Shown: one piece after another, positions 1 through 7,498 of the stretch | Position numbering within the stretch: the first letter of the stretch is position 1 | Layout of the letters: every line of letters begins with the position of its first letter | Assembly (NCBI GenBank): GCA_031384695.1 | Contig: JANNAV010000299.1 | Coordinates: 1 to 17,352, forward strand | Source: JANNAV01 sp031384695 | GTDB taxonomy: Bacteria > Pseudomonadota > Alphaproteobacteria > Rhodobacterales > Rhodobacteraceae | Direction of reading: 5' to 3' | Length of the DNA: 17,352 nucleotides | Notes under the pieces: generated by a model | Databases searched by the model: none | The model's input: the letters and a program-made list of their open reading frames with translations, nothing else | What the model was told of the DNA's origin: nothing | Translations under genes and position numbers: made by a program

Positions 1-1
1 G

Positions 2-205
2 ATCCTGATGGTCAAGGCAACCGCCCTTGCCAGCATCATCACCCTGCATGAGGTTACCGGCATCGCCCATAAGCTGATCGCCACAACCTACCGCGTCATG
101 GAGGTTTTTGTCGTCAGCGGCACGATTTATCTGACGATGACCTTCGCTCTCAGCCTGGCGATCGCGGCGGTCGAACTGCACCTCAATATTAACCGCCGCA
201 CATGA
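2..205 (+). CDS. Polar amino acid ABC transporter permease, HisM-like (3' end only)
   Basis: Only the last 67 codons of this gene are inside the window; the frame is open from base 2, so the true start lies upstream. The fragment has a Lys-Ala-Thr-Ala-Leu-Ala-Ser stretch followed by a hydrophobic segment ending in LHLNINRRT, as expected for the last cytoplasmic loop and final membrane helix of HisM/OccM-type inner-membrane permeases. Its stop overlaps the start of the HisP-like ATPase gene in an ATGA arrangement, which indicates translational coupling and a common transporter. The substrate is probably a basic or other polar amino acid. That is inferred from the ATPase subfamily, since the fragment alone is too short to decide. 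Confidence 0.72.
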   Translation: MLMVKATALASIITLHEVTGIAHKLIATTYRVMEVFVVSGTIYLTMTFALSLAIAAVELHLNINRRT

Positions 206-1032
206 CCCAATTCCCGGAGCCAACCATGCCCACCGCCCTTGCAGGCCACCTACCCCCTGCCATTGCCACCAGCGGTCTGCGCAAAAGCTTTGGCAGCCTC
301 GAAGTCCTGAAAGGCATCGACTTTTGCGCGGCCGAAGGCGAGGTGGTGTCGATCCTTGGAGCGTCGGGGGCGGGCAAGTCCACCTTCCTGCGCTGTCTCA
401 ACCTGCTCGAGTTGCCAACCGCCGGGCAATTGCACATTTTGGGGGAAGAAGTCGGCCTGCGGTCTGCCAACGGCACCCTGCGCATCGCCAACCAAGCCCA
501 GGTTGACCGCCTGCGCACGCAAGTATCGATGGTGTTCCAGAACTTCTGCCTCTGGAGCCACATGACAGTTATCGAAGACCTGATGGAGGCCCCCGTTCAC
601 GTGCAACACCGCAACCGCACCGAAGTGCGGGACGAAGCCGAAGCAGTTTTGAAACGGGTTGGGCTGTCAGACCGCGCCACGTTCTATCCAGCCCAGCTAT
701 CGGGCGGCCAACAACAGCGCGCGGCGATTGCCCGGGCTCTGGTGATGAAACCGCGCGTCCTGTTGTTCGACGAACCAACCTCGGCGCTGGACCCCGAACT
801 GGTGGGCGAGGTTCTGTCGGTCATGCGCGCGCTGGCGCACGAGGGCCGCACCATGCTGATCGTCACCCACGAGATGGCCTTCGCGCGGGATGTCTCGAAC
901 CGCATCCTGTTTCTGGATCAGGGTGTGGTCGCCGCAGAAGGATCTCCCGGCCACCTGTTCGGTGGCGGCGCAAGTGCGCGTTTCGATCAGTTCATCTCGC
1001 GGTTCAACGCGTCTGCAAGCACCGGAAGCTGA
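202..1032 (+). CDS. Polar amino acid ABC transporter ATP-binding protein, HisP/OccP-like
   Basis: This is the cytoplasmic ATPase that powers amino acid import with the upstream permease. It has 276 residues; the family is usually about 255-260, and the extra length is an N-terminal extension. Walker A GASGAGKST is at residues 53-61, the Q-loop segment MVFQNFCLWSHMT around 110-122, the signature LSGGQQQR at 166-173, Walker B VLLFDEP at 186-192, and the H-loop His at 223. The FQNFCLWSHMTV stretch is typical of the HisP/GlnQ group. The ATG at 202 overlaps the permease stop. The ATG at 226 would give a length nearer the family norm and cannot be excluded. The gene is convergent with the hydrolase gene on the other strand, with a 51-bp gap in which I see no clear terminator. 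Confidence 0.9.
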   Translation: MTQFPEPTMPTALAGHLPPAIATSGLRKSFGSLEVLKGIDFCAAEGEVVSILGASGAGKSTFLRCLNLLELPTAGQLHILGEEVGLRSANGTLRIANQAQVDRLRTQVSMVFQNFCLWSHMTVIEDLMEAPVHVQHRNRTEVRDEAEAVLKRVGLSDRATFYPAQLSGGQQQRAAIARALVMKPRVLLFDEPTSALDPELVGEVLSVMRALAHEGRTMLIVTHEMAFARDVSNRILFLDQGVVAAEGSPGHLFGGGASARFDQFISRFNASASTGS

Positions 1033-1083
1033 CCCGGCCTGATCGCAACAGGTCCGCGCACTTCAGGCGCAGTTTCAGGCTGT

Positions 1084-1863
1084 TCATGGCGCAACCCCGG
1101 GCGAAACTGCGATGCGGCGATAGTCCGCGCCTTGGGTAGATAACCGTGCCGGGTCACGATCCGGCATGTTGACAACCAGCATGGCCGGGCCTCGCCCCGC
1201 CTGCGCCAAAATCTCACCATGCGGGCCCGCAATCAGCGAGCCCCCGACATAGGTAAGATCTCCGTCGCTGCCGCAGTAGTTGGCATACACAATCGTCATG
1301 CCATAATTCGCCGCCATCGTAGCAACGGTGTGCCGCACAACATGATCAAAAGGTTCCATATTTGCCGTCGGCACCAGAATCAGCGTTACCCCTTGCTTGG
1401 CCAGAGCCGCAACATGGCATGCAAACTCGATGTCGTAACATATCAACAGCGCAGCTTTATGGCCGTGAAACTCGAATACCGCGTGATGCGACCCGGCACT
1501 ATAGATGGCCTTTTCGCGCGGGCCAAAAAGCTGAATCTTGCGATAATGGGCGATGGCATCGCCCGTGGCACCAAAAACCATCGCCGCGTTGAAGATCGCG
1601 TCGCCGTCCCGCTCTGCATACCCCAGCACGATCGCACATTGCGCGGCACGGGCAATCGCGCCGATCTGATCCAACACCGCAGCGGTGCGCGGCAAGGCAC
1701 GCTCCCGGATCGCCTGATGATTGTAACCCGGCAAATAGACTTCCGGCAACACAAGGACCGCAGCCCCCATGCAACCCGCAGCGCGTGCAGCCTGGTCGAT
1801 CCGGTTTATGGCTGCGGCCTGATCCCCGATGGGGGATCGGTCCTGCCAAAGGGCAAGGCGCAT
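1084..1863 (-). CDS. Carbon-nitrogen hydrolase (nitrilase superfamily amidase)
   Basis: This cytosolic enzyme of 259 residues should hydrolyse a non-peptide C-N bond (amide, carbamoyl or nitrile) through a Glu-Lys-Cys triad. The three family motifs are in order: Glu41 in VLPEVYLPGY, Lys109 in HYRKIQLFG and Cys142 in LLICYDIEF. The CYDIEF form of the Cys motif fits the aliphatic amidase or R-amidase type of branch better than true nitrilases. The frame is open to 1902, but the ATG at 1863 is preferred because AAAGGA lies 8 nt upstream and the protein then begins MRLALWQ, as family members do. It is the last gene of the unit read from 5784. The gap to the binding-protein gene holds a strong hairpin, so expression may be lower. 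The natural substrate is unknown; position suggests it acts on the imported compound. Confidence 0.86.
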   Translation of the reverse strand: MRLALWQDRSPIGDQAAAINRIDQAARAAGCMGAAVLVLPEVYLPGYNHQAIRERALPRTAAVLDQIGAIARAAQCAIVLGYAERDGDAIFNAAMVFGATGDAIAHYRKIQLFGPREKAIYSAGSHHAVFEFHGHKAALLICYDIEFACHVAALAKQGVTLILVPTANMEPFDHVVRHTVATMAANYGMTIVYANYCGSDGDLTYVGGSLIAGPHGEILAQAGRGPAMLVVNMPDRDPARLSTQGADYRRIAVSPGVAP

Positions 1864-1897
1864 CGGGAACATCCTTTGGCATCGTGGAGGAAGATCA

Positions 1898-1926
1898 TGC
1901 ACCGGGGTCGCTGTGGCCCCGGTGCA
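1898..1926 (-). terminator. Intergenic stem-loop between binding-protein and hydrolase genes
   Basis: A perfect 10-bp GC-rich inverted repeat (TGCACCGGGG / CCCCGGTGCA) with a 9-nt loop lies directly behind the PotD-like gene. No T-run follows on the minus strand, so it may act as a partial terminator or as a 3' stabiliser of the upstream mRNA rather than a full stop. The hydrolase gene 35 bp further on is probably still transcribed by read-through. Confidence 0.55.
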
Positions 1927-1932
1927 ACCGGC

Positions 1933-2955
1933 TTATTTCTTCAGGTTGGTCCAGATCGCATCATAAAGCTGCTGGGTTTCCTGATCGCAGGCCTGCACGA
2001 ATACGCCCGGCGTGGCATCCGGCGGCGGGTTGTTTTCCGGGCTGTTCTTGATGGCATCGGCCAGGAACGGCTCCACCCCGACAACACCAGACGTATAGGC
2101 GGCATAATTGGTGACGGCGGCGGCGTTTTCCGGCTCCAGCAGGAAGTTCATGAACTTGATGGCGCTGTCACGATTGGGGGCATCGGCCAACAGCACCATA
2201 TTGTCCATCCACAGCACATTGCCTTCCTTGGGGTAGGAATATTCGATATTCGCGCCTTCGGCCCGCGCCTTGGCGGAAAAGCCATTGTAAATCATGCCCG
2301 CCGCCGCATCGCCGGATACCAGCACATCCTTGGCGGTATCCGACCCGAAACTGGCCCAATTCTGCTTGGCATTCACCAGCATATCGCTCAACGCTTTCAA
2401 CTGCGCGCGGTCGGTGCTGCATTGCGGGATGCCCAGATAAAGCGATCCCAGCACCAGCACCTCATTCTGGCTGTCCAGCACGTTGATCTTGCCTTTCAAC
2501 GCCTCTGGCGGGTTGAAGATGATGCCAAGGCTGGAGATATCGCCCGGATAGACATCGCGGTTCACCGAAAACGCCGTGGTGCCCCACTGATAGGGAATCG
2601 AATGCGTGCGGCCCTTATCGAACGGCACGTCAAGCCATTGCGGGGCGATGTTGCCGAAGTTGGGCATCTCGGCCGGGGTGAAACTGTCCAGCAGGCCATC
2701 GGCGGCCATGATGCCCACCATGAAATCGCCGGGCACTGCCACGTCATACTGGCCCAACTTGCCCGCTTTCAGCGATGCCAGCATGGCTTCGTTGCTGTCA
2801 TATGTGTCTATCGTCACCGTGATGCCGGTTTCCGCCTCGAACTTGTCCACCAGTTCCTGGGGGATGTATTCGAACCAATGGTAGATTTTCAGTTCGCCCA
2901 CGGCAAAAGCCGGAGAGGACGCCAGCAGGGCAGCGGTACAAAGCAGTTTTTTCAT
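1933..2955 (-). CDS. Polyamine-type ABC transporter periplasmic binding protein, PotD-like
   Basis: This periplasmic solute-binding protein of 340 residues captures the substrate for the PotABC-like importer encoded upstream. It begins with a classical signal peptide (MKKLLCTAALLASSPAFA, cleavage near residue 18), followed by IYHWFEYIPQELVDKFEAETG, which matches the conserved start of mature PotD/PotF. Other family signatures are YDSNEAMLASLK, YDVAVPGDF, IPYQWGTTAFSVN and VLWMDN. The ATG at 2955 is chosen because AAGGAG lies 8 nt upstream and the signal peptide starts there; the open frame extends 10 codons further. Relative to PotD, the WMD Trp and Asp and the Glu of the DxxxE region appear kept. 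A Tyr (YNGF) replaces the WNG Trp, and a Ser appears to replace one acidic ligand, so the ligand may not be spermidine or putrescine. Confidence 0.87.
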   Translation of the reverse strand: MKKLLCTAALLASSPAFAVGELKIYHWFEYIPQELVDKFEAETGITVTIDTYDSNEAMLASLKAGKLGQYDVAVPGDFMVGIMAADGLLDSFTPAEMPNFGNIAPQWLDVPFDKGRTHSIPYQWGTTAFSVNRDVYPGDISSLGIIFNPPEALKGKINVLDSQNEVLVLGSLYLGIPQCSTDRAQLKALSDMLVNAKQNWASFGSDTAKDVLVSGDAAAGMIYNGFSAKARAEGANIEYSYPKEGNVLWMDNMVLLADAPNRDSAIKFMNFLLEPENAAAVTNYAAYTSGVVGVEPFLADAIKNSPENNPPPDATPGVFVQACDQETQQLYDAIWTNLKK

Positions 2956-2981
2956 TCCAGACACTCCTTGTTGGTGGATGG

Positions 2982-3782
2982 TCACAGAGCCTTCTGGCCC
3001 TTGCGGTTGATGATGTAGCTGAGCGTGACGAACAGGATTGATACCGCCAGCATCAGGGTTGAAATCGCCATGATGTTGGGTTTGATGCCTTGCTTGACCG
3101 ATCCGAAAATGGCCGTCGGCAAGGTCTCCATCCCCGCGCCCTTGACGAAGTTGGTGATGATGAAATCGTCAAGGCTGATGATGAAGGCCAGAAGATAGCC
3201 CGACAGGATACCCGGTGCCAGCAGCGGCAACAGGATCAGCCGGAACGCCTGCGCGCGGGTTGCATAGAGATCGCGCGCAGCCGTCTCGTAGGTCGCCTCG
3301 ATCCCTTGCAGGCGGGCGGCGATGGGCAGATAGGCGAATGGGATGCAGAAAACCGTGTGGGCGATCAGGATGGTCATGTATCCGGTGGTGAAACCGATGG
3401 CGGAAAAGAAGATCAGCGTGGCCACGGCGGTTACAATTTCGGGCACCATCAGCGGCAGGTTGATCAGCGCAAATGTCGCCGATTTACCCCGGAACCTGCC
3501 ACTGCGCACCATGGCGACTGCGGCGGCCATCGCGATGGCTGTGGCTGTTGTCGCCGCCATCAATGCGATGCTGATCGAATTCCACGCCGCACCGCGAAAC
3601 CGGTCCGCTTCCAGCCCGGTGAACACATCGACATACCAACGCAGTGACAAACCCGACCATGTGGTGATCGAGTTTGAATCGTTGAACGAATAAGCAGTGA
3701 CGACGGCCAAAGGCGCATAAAGCACGAAAAGGCAGAAAACCGTCATTGCATGGAAACCGGGGTAGTGCCGGACACCTTTCAT
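2982..3782 (-). CDS. ABC transporter inner-membrane permease, PotC/PotI-like
   Basis: One of two permease subunits forming the membrane channel of the importer, 266 residues with about six hydrophobic segments. The first is FHAMTVFCLFVLYAPLAVVTAYSF and the last lies just before the basic C-terminal tail NRKGQKAL. The cytoplasmic EAA loop that contacts the ATPase is present as ETAARDLYATRAQAF, followed by RLILLPLLAPGIL. The frame is open as far as 4055 but that part is read opposite another gene's hydrophobic core and has no membrane character. The ATG at 3782 forms an ATGA overlap with the PotB-like gene and gives the usual family length. The binding-protein gene follows after 26 bp. Confidence 0.9.
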   Translation of the reverse strand: MKGVRHYPGFHAMTVFCLFVLYAPLAVVTAYSFNDSNSITTWSGLSLRWYVDVFTGLEADRFRGAAWNSISIALMAATTATAIAMAAAVAMVRSGRFRGKSATFALINLPLMVPEIVTAVATLIFFSAIGFTTGYMTILIAHTVFCIPFAYLPIAARLQGIEATYETAARDLYATRAQAFRLILLPLLAPGILSGYLLAFIISLDDFIITNFVKGAGMETLPTAIFGSVKQGIKPNIMAISTLMLAVSILFVTLSYIINRKGQKAL

Positions 3783-4696
3783 GCGCCACCCCCTTTGACG
3801 CCGGCCCGGGCGTAAATCAGCAGGGCGATCAATACCAACGTCATCAGGATCATCGCCACTGCTGCCCCAAACGGCCAGTTGCCTTGCGTGCCCTTGAACT
3901 GCTCTTCGATCAGCGATCCGATCATGAATGTCTTGGCCCCGCCCAGCAGATCGGGCGCCAGAAACGCCCCCAGCGACGGCACGAAAACCAGAATGCACCC
4001 TGCCACAATGCCAGGCTTTACGATGGGCAGGACGATCTCGCGCAGGGTTACCCAACGCGAGGCATAAAGATCTGTCGCTGCCTCCGACAGGGTGAAATTA
4101 TACCGCTCGACCGCAGCATAGATCGGCAGAACCATGAACGGCAGATAGCTGTAGAACAGACCCAACAGCACGGCAAAATCGGTGTTGACCAGCGACAGCG
4201 GGCTGTCGATCACTCCGAAAGACATCAGCGTATCATTCATCGGTCCGTTATCGCGGATCAGAAACTTCAGGCTGATGGTGCGGATCAGCAGATTGACCCA
4301 ATAGGGAATGGTGATCAGAAACAGCCAGATACCGCGCGATGCGGGCGGGCGCGTGGCGATGAACCATGCAGTTGGAAAACCAACGATCAGACAGATGATG
4401 GTGGCCACGCCTGCTTGCCACAAAGACCGCCAGAAGATCGCGATATAGGTCCATTCGATCTGCGCCGGTTCATCCCCGAACAGCCCACGGGTGACAAAGA
4501 ACTGGTCATAGGCCGCAAACGAAAATTCCCAGATCACCCCGCCGCGAAATTCCTTTGTCAGGAGCGAATAGACCGCCATCATCAACACCGGCAGCAACAG
4601 GAAAAAGCCGATGACGGCCCAGGTCGGCCAAAGCAACCGGACCGGCGTTGCTTGCTTTGTGTCATTGGTGACAGACTGCGCAATAAGCGATGCCAT
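3779..4696 (-). CDS. ABC transporter inner-membrane permease, PotB/PotH-like
   Basis: The second permease subunit, 305 residues. A short polar N-terminus is followed by a hydrophobic segment (WAVIGFFLLLPVLMMAVYSLL), a periplasmic stretch, and further membrane helices such as IICLIVGFPTAWFIA and FAVLLGLFYSYLPFMVLPIYA. The EAA loop is EAATDLYASRWVTLREIVLPIVKPGI, the coupling helix to the ATPase typical of this family. The start overlaps the ATPase stop by one base (TGATG) and the stop overlaps the next start (ATGA), so all three membrane-complex genes are translationally coupled. The likely role is import of a polyamine-like or related nitrogen compound; the permease itself does not define the substrate. 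Confidence 0.9.
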   Translation of the reverse strand: MASLIAQSVTNDTKQATPVRLLWPTWAVIGFFLLLPVLMMAVYSLLTKEFRGGVIWEFSFAAYDQFFVTRGLFGDEPAQIEWTYIAIFWRSLWQAGVATIICLIVGFPTAWFIATRPPASRGIWLFLITIPYWVNLLIRTISLKFLIRDNGPMNDTLMSFGVIDSPLSLVNTDFAVLLGLFYSYLPFMVLPIYAAVERYNFTLSEAATDLYASRWVTLREIVLPIVKPGIVAGCILVFVPSLGAFLAPDLLGGAKTFMIGSLIEEQFKGTQGNWPFGAAVAMILMTLVLIALLIYARAGVKGGGA

Positions 4697-5784
4697 CAGT
4701 CTGCCAGAAGGCGCGCCGCACCTTCCTCCAGCTTCAACGCAACCCTTGCTCCGGGTTCCGGCACAGCAACGCGCGCGGCGTTCTGCATGCGGACATGCAA
4801 CGCCTCGCCCGTCGCAAGCCGCGTGATCACCTGAAGATCGGTGCCAAGGTAGGTCACCCGCTCAACCGTCACCGTCAGATCGCCTTCGCCCGCGACAAAG
4901 CCAAGCCGCTCTGGGCGGATTGACAGATGGTGCCGACCCGCCGTTATTCCCGCCGCAGCACACCGGATCGGGCGACCACCCGGCAAGGTCAGTCGCGCCA
5001 TACCATCCGATACCTCATCAACCACAACCGCCAGAAAGTTGGTCTCGCCAATGAAACCGGCCACAAAACGGGTCTGCGGGGCCTCATAGATATCGCGTGA
5101 TGTGCCGATCTGCTGCACCTGGCCGGCACTCATCACCGCAATGCGGTCTGACATGGTCAGCGCTTCTTCCTGATCATGGGTCACGAAGATAAAGGTGATG
5201 CCGGTGTCTTGTTGCAGGGTTTTCAATTCCACCCGCATCGCCTGTCGCAATTTCAGATCCAGCGCCGACAATGGTTCATCCAGCAGCAGCACCTTCGGTG
5301 CGGGGGCCAGCGCGCGTGCCAGCGCCACCCGCTGTTGCTGCCCTCCGGAAAGCTGGTTTGGCATGCGATCTGCAAAGGCAGCCAGATGCACCATGTCCAG
5401 CATCTCGCCCGCGCGTTTGCGGCGCGCAGCCAGATCAACGCCTTTCATCTTCAGCCCGAACGCCACGTTGTCGATCACCGACATGTGCGGGAACAGCGCA
5501 TATTGCTGAAACACCGTGTTCACCGGGCGCAGGTTGGGATCCAGCCTGGCGATGTCCTCGCCAAACAGACGGATAGCACCTTCGGACGTGTCCTCGAACC
5601 CCGCGATCATGCGCAATAGCGTGGTCTTGCCGCAGCCTGACGGACCAAGCAGCGTAAAAAACTCATTATCGTTGATGGCGAGGGAGACGTTGTTCAGCGC
5701 CGTAAAGCTGCCGAACCGCTTGGTGACGCCATCTATGTCGATTGCGATGCCCATACGCTTGCCATCTACCCCCGGTTTCATCAT
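4696..5784 (-). CDS. ABC transporter ATP-binding protein, PotA/PotG-like
   Basis: First gene of the minus-strand transporter unit, giving 362 residues from the ATG at 5784. It has a full ATPase domain: Walker A GPSGCGKT near residues 47-54, FQQYALFPHMSV (Q-loop), LSGGQQQRVALARAL, Walker B VLLLDEPLSALD and the H-loop VTHDQEEAL. A C-terminal TOBE-type domain follows with the usual SIRPERLGF motif, typical of PotA, FbpC and related importers. The start is uncertain: the frame is open to 5859, but that would run into the divergent regulator gene. Candidates are 5784, 5781 and 5754, none with a strong ribosome-binding site; 5754 follows a G-rich stretch and also gives a plausible protein starting MGIAIDIDGVTKRF. 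Confidence 0.9.
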   Translation of the reverse strand: MMKPGVDGKRMGIAIDIDGVTKRFGSFTALNNVSLAINDNEFFTLLGPSGCGKTTLLRMIAGFEDTSEGAIRLFGEDIARLDPNLRPVNTVFQQYALFPHMSVIDNVAFGLKMKGVDLAARRKRAGEMLDMVHLAAFADRMPNQLSGGQQQRVALARALAPAPKVLLLDEPLSALDLKLRQAMRVELKTLQQDTGITFIFVTHDQEEALTMSDRIAVMSAGQVQQIGTSRDIYEAPQTRFVAGFIGETNFLAVVVDEVSDGMARLTLPGGRPIRCAAAGITAGRHHLSIRPERLGFVAGEGDLTVTVERVTYLGTDLQVITRLATGEALHVRMQNAARVAVPEPGARVALKLEEGAARLLAD

Positions 5785-5809
5785 GAAGTCATAGATTGAA
5801 TGATTTGGG

Positions 5810-5823
5810 GGGGTATATACCCC
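5810..5823. promoter_or_regulatory. Palindrome in the divergent transporter/LuxR promoter region
   Basis: GGGGTATATACCCC is a perfect 14-bp palindrome in the middle of the 53-bp gap between the two divergent starts. A second, partly overlapping palindrome CCCTAGGG is at 5821-5828. The central TATATA could serve as a -10 box in both directions, and the symmetry suits a dimeric LuxR-type regulator. Direct binding is an inference. Confidence 0.45.
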
Positions 5824-5824
5824 T

Positions 5825-5830
5825 AGGGAG
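5825..5830 (+). promoter_or_regulatory. Ribosome-binding site that sets a TTG start
   Basis: AGGGAG lies 7 nt before the TTG at 5838. The alternative in-frame TTG codons at 5796 and 5805 have no such site, and using them would translate through the palindrome. This favours a start at 5838. Confidence 0.5.
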
Positions 5831-5837
5831 TTATCGC

Positions 5838-6632
5838 TTGAACCTGCAACCAACTGCACCTGAAAGGCCGCTGGCCGAGGCGATCAGACTTCTGGGCGCG
5901 CCCGGTTTTGAACCTGCGATATGGCAGATGCTGCAATGCATTGCAGCACCGGACAATCTGGCCATCCTGATCTATCGTCATGCCGGCCCGATGGAGGTTT
6001 TATACACTCAGACAGAACAGCCGCAGGTATTCGCCGAACTCCGCAGCGTCTACACTGATGGGGCCTATCTGCTTGATCCCTATTACGATCTGCATCTGAA
6101 CCGCATCGCGGCGGGCGTCTATCGCCTGCTCGACGTTGCGCCTGATGCATTTCAACGCAGTCGCTATTTTATCGAATATTATGATCGGACAAGGCTGGTC
6201 GATGAACTGGCATTCATCGCCTACCCTGCCGAAGGGGTGACCCTGAACATCTGCCTCGGGCGTGACCAATCAACCGGGCAACCTTACACTGCCCGTCAGA
6301 TCGAGGCCTGTCGGCGGATAGCGCCAGTCGTTGTTGCACTGGCGGAACGGCACTGGTCAGGGCTGAAATCCGGCACCGGTTCAAGTGAAGATATCGTCGG
6401 AACCCTGATCTCTTCTGCCTGCACGACCCATGGCTTTCGACTTTCACGACGGCAGGCCGAAGTGGCCTTGCTAATACTAAAGGGCCATTCCTCCGCCTCA
6501 GCTGGTATGCGCCTCGGCGTCTCGGTACAAACTGTCAAGGTTTTCCGTAAACAACTTTACAGCCGATGCCGCATATCCTCGCAGGCAGAACTGTTCGCGC
6601 TGATGCTCCCGTTGCTGAAAGGTGCTGGATGA
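5838..6632 (+). CDS. LuxR-family transcriptional regulator (solo, GerE-type HTH)
   Basis: A regulator of 264 residues if the TTG at 5838 is used. The C-terminal 63 residues form a GerE/LuxR helix-turn-helix: LSRRQAEVALLILKG, then GMRLGVSVQTVKVFRKQLYSRC, then a final helix rich in Leu. The N-terminal 190 residues contain aromatic-rich stretches (LLDPYYDLHLN, FIEYYDRTRLVDELAFIAYP), as in ligand-binding domains of LuxR solos, but I do not see enough to call an acyl-homoserine-lactone pocket. No autoinducer synthase gene is nearby. It is divergent from the PotABCD-like and hydrolase genes with 53 bp between, so it most likely controls them in response to the imported compound or a product of the hydrolase. 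No receiver domain is visible. It is convergent with the GntR gene. Confidence 0.8.
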   Translation: MNLQPTAPERPLAEAIRLLGAPGFEPAIWQMLQCIAAPDNLAILIYRHAGPMEVLYTQTEQPQVFAELRSVYTDGAYLLDPYYDLHLNRIAAGVYRLLDVAPDAFQRSRYFIEYYDRTRLVDELAFIAYPAEGVTLNICLGRDQSTGQPYTARQIEACRRIAPVVVALAERHWSGLKSGTGSSEDIVGTLISSACTTHGFRLSRRQAEVALLILKGHSSASAGMRLGVSVQTVKVFRKQLYSRCRISSQAELFALMLPLLKGAG

Positions 6633-6683
6633 GGTGGCTCATACTCCGAAAACCGCGTCGAACTGCAAGGTCTTCAGACCCTG

Positions 6684-7442
6684 TCAGGCATTGCCGATGG
6701 CCACCTTCAGATTGGCTTCTGCGATGTTGAGGATGGCTGTCATCGCCTCGATCGCGCCCTTTTCGTCGCGGGCGGCAACACTTTTCAGGATGCGCTCATG
6801 TGCGCGACATTCGGCCACGATACTTTTTCCGTCCTGCCGCCACCCGCGCTGGCTTGTTTCGAACGCGGCGAGAAGCGAGGCGGCCATCGCCTCGAACAAA
6901 TAGGTCAGCACCCGGTTGCCGCCGCTCAGCGCCATCGCTTCGTGAAACCGCACATCGGCCTGATTGAAGTTTCCAACGGCCTCCGCAGTGTCGTCGCCGC
7001 CGTCCACAATGACGGCCGCTGCATACATCGCGGCCAGAGCACTTTCGATGGAAGCCAGGCCGGCCCGGCTTGCGTGGCGCGTCGCGAGCGTGACGGACTG
7101 GATTTCCAGCGAGCGGCGGACCTGCAACAGGTCGAACATGCATTTCGGATCGGACTTGAGCAACGAGGTCAGAAAGGCGCCGAACATCGCGCCATCCGGC
7201 TGGGTGACCACTGCCTTGCGGCCGCGCCCGATGCTGACCAGACCGCGTCCGGACAGAATCTTCAGCGCCTCACGGATGGTGATGCGGCTGACGCCGAATT
7301 CGGTCGCCATCTCGGCTTCGGAGGGCAATTGGGCGCCGGCGCGCAGATTGGATTGGATGCGCTGCCCAAGGCCATCCGCCACCAGAACGGCGGCAGACGT
7401 GAGGCGACCGGGCAGGGCGGCTTTTTCAGGGTTTTGGATCAT
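6684..7442 (-). CDS. GntR-family transcriptional regulator, FadR/FCD subgroup
   Basis: A 252-residue DNA-binding regulator, probably a repressor of the divergent sugar operon. The winged helix-turn-helix spans about residues 15-80 with the hallmark QLPSEAEMATEFGVSRITIREAL and GLVSIGRGRKAVV. The C-terminal all-helical FCD ligand domain spans about 100-245 and shows Asp163 and His167 in ADVRFHEAM and His215 in CRAHERIL. The last helix reads AMTAILN where FCD proteins commonly have His after Ala, so one usual metal ligand appears to be Ile. No Shine-Dalgarno is visible before the ATG. Instead a palindrome with TATCAT/TATAAG boxes lies 6-22 bp upstream, which suggests a leaderless, self-repressed transcript. 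Confidence 0.9.
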   Translation of the reverse strand: MIQNPEKAALPGRLTSAAVLVADGLGQRIQSNLRAGAQLPSEAEMATEFGVSRITIREALKILSGRGLVSIGRGRKAVVTQPDGAMFGAFLTSLLKSDPKCMFDLLQVRRSLEIQSVTLATRHASRAGLASIESALAAMYAAAVIVDGGDDTAEAVGNFNQADVRFHEAMALSGGNRVLTYLFEAMAASLLAAFETSQRGWRQDGKSIVAECRAHERILKSVAARDEKGAIEAMTAILNIAEANLKVAIGNA

Positions 7443-7448
7443 GGGGTA

Positions 7449-7465
7449 AACTTATATGATAAGTT
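7449..7465. promoter_or_regulatory. Putative GntR operator
   Basis: AACTTATATGATAAGTT is a perfect inverted repeat with 7-bp arms and a 3-bp centre, 6 bp upstream of the GntR start codon. The size and A/T-rich arms fit a GntR/FCD dimer site. It covers a possible -10 box for the regulator gene itself. Eleven bases including its left half (AAACTTATATG) recur at 7597-7607. Confidence 0.6.
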
Positions 7466-7498
7466 AAGAACAGTAAATGCCGAAGGCACAATGCTTAT

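Noticed and set aside
1219..3018. A 599-codon open frame on the plus strand
   Set aside because: It lies antisense to the hydrolase and PotD-like genes, both with clear catalytic or family motifs and proper starts. Its product has no recognisable domain and an odd Arg/His/Gly-rich composition. It is a by-product of high-GC codon use.
3746..4834. A 362-codon open frame on the plus strand
   Set aside because: It is antisense to the PotB-like permease gene; the product is rich in Gln, Arg and Asp with no domain, as expected for the complement of membrane-helix codons.
5838..6632. Quorum-sensing LuxR/LuxI pair
   Set aside because: No autoinducer synthase gene is adjacent, and the N-terminal domain could not be matched by eye to the acyl-homoserine-lactone pocket.
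6633..6683. Terminator between the convergent LuxR and GntR genes
   Set aside because: Only short inverted repeats are present (ATGAG/CTCAT at 6629-6642 and GGTCT/AGACC at 6669-6680), each with 5-bp arms and no T-run; this is too weak to call.
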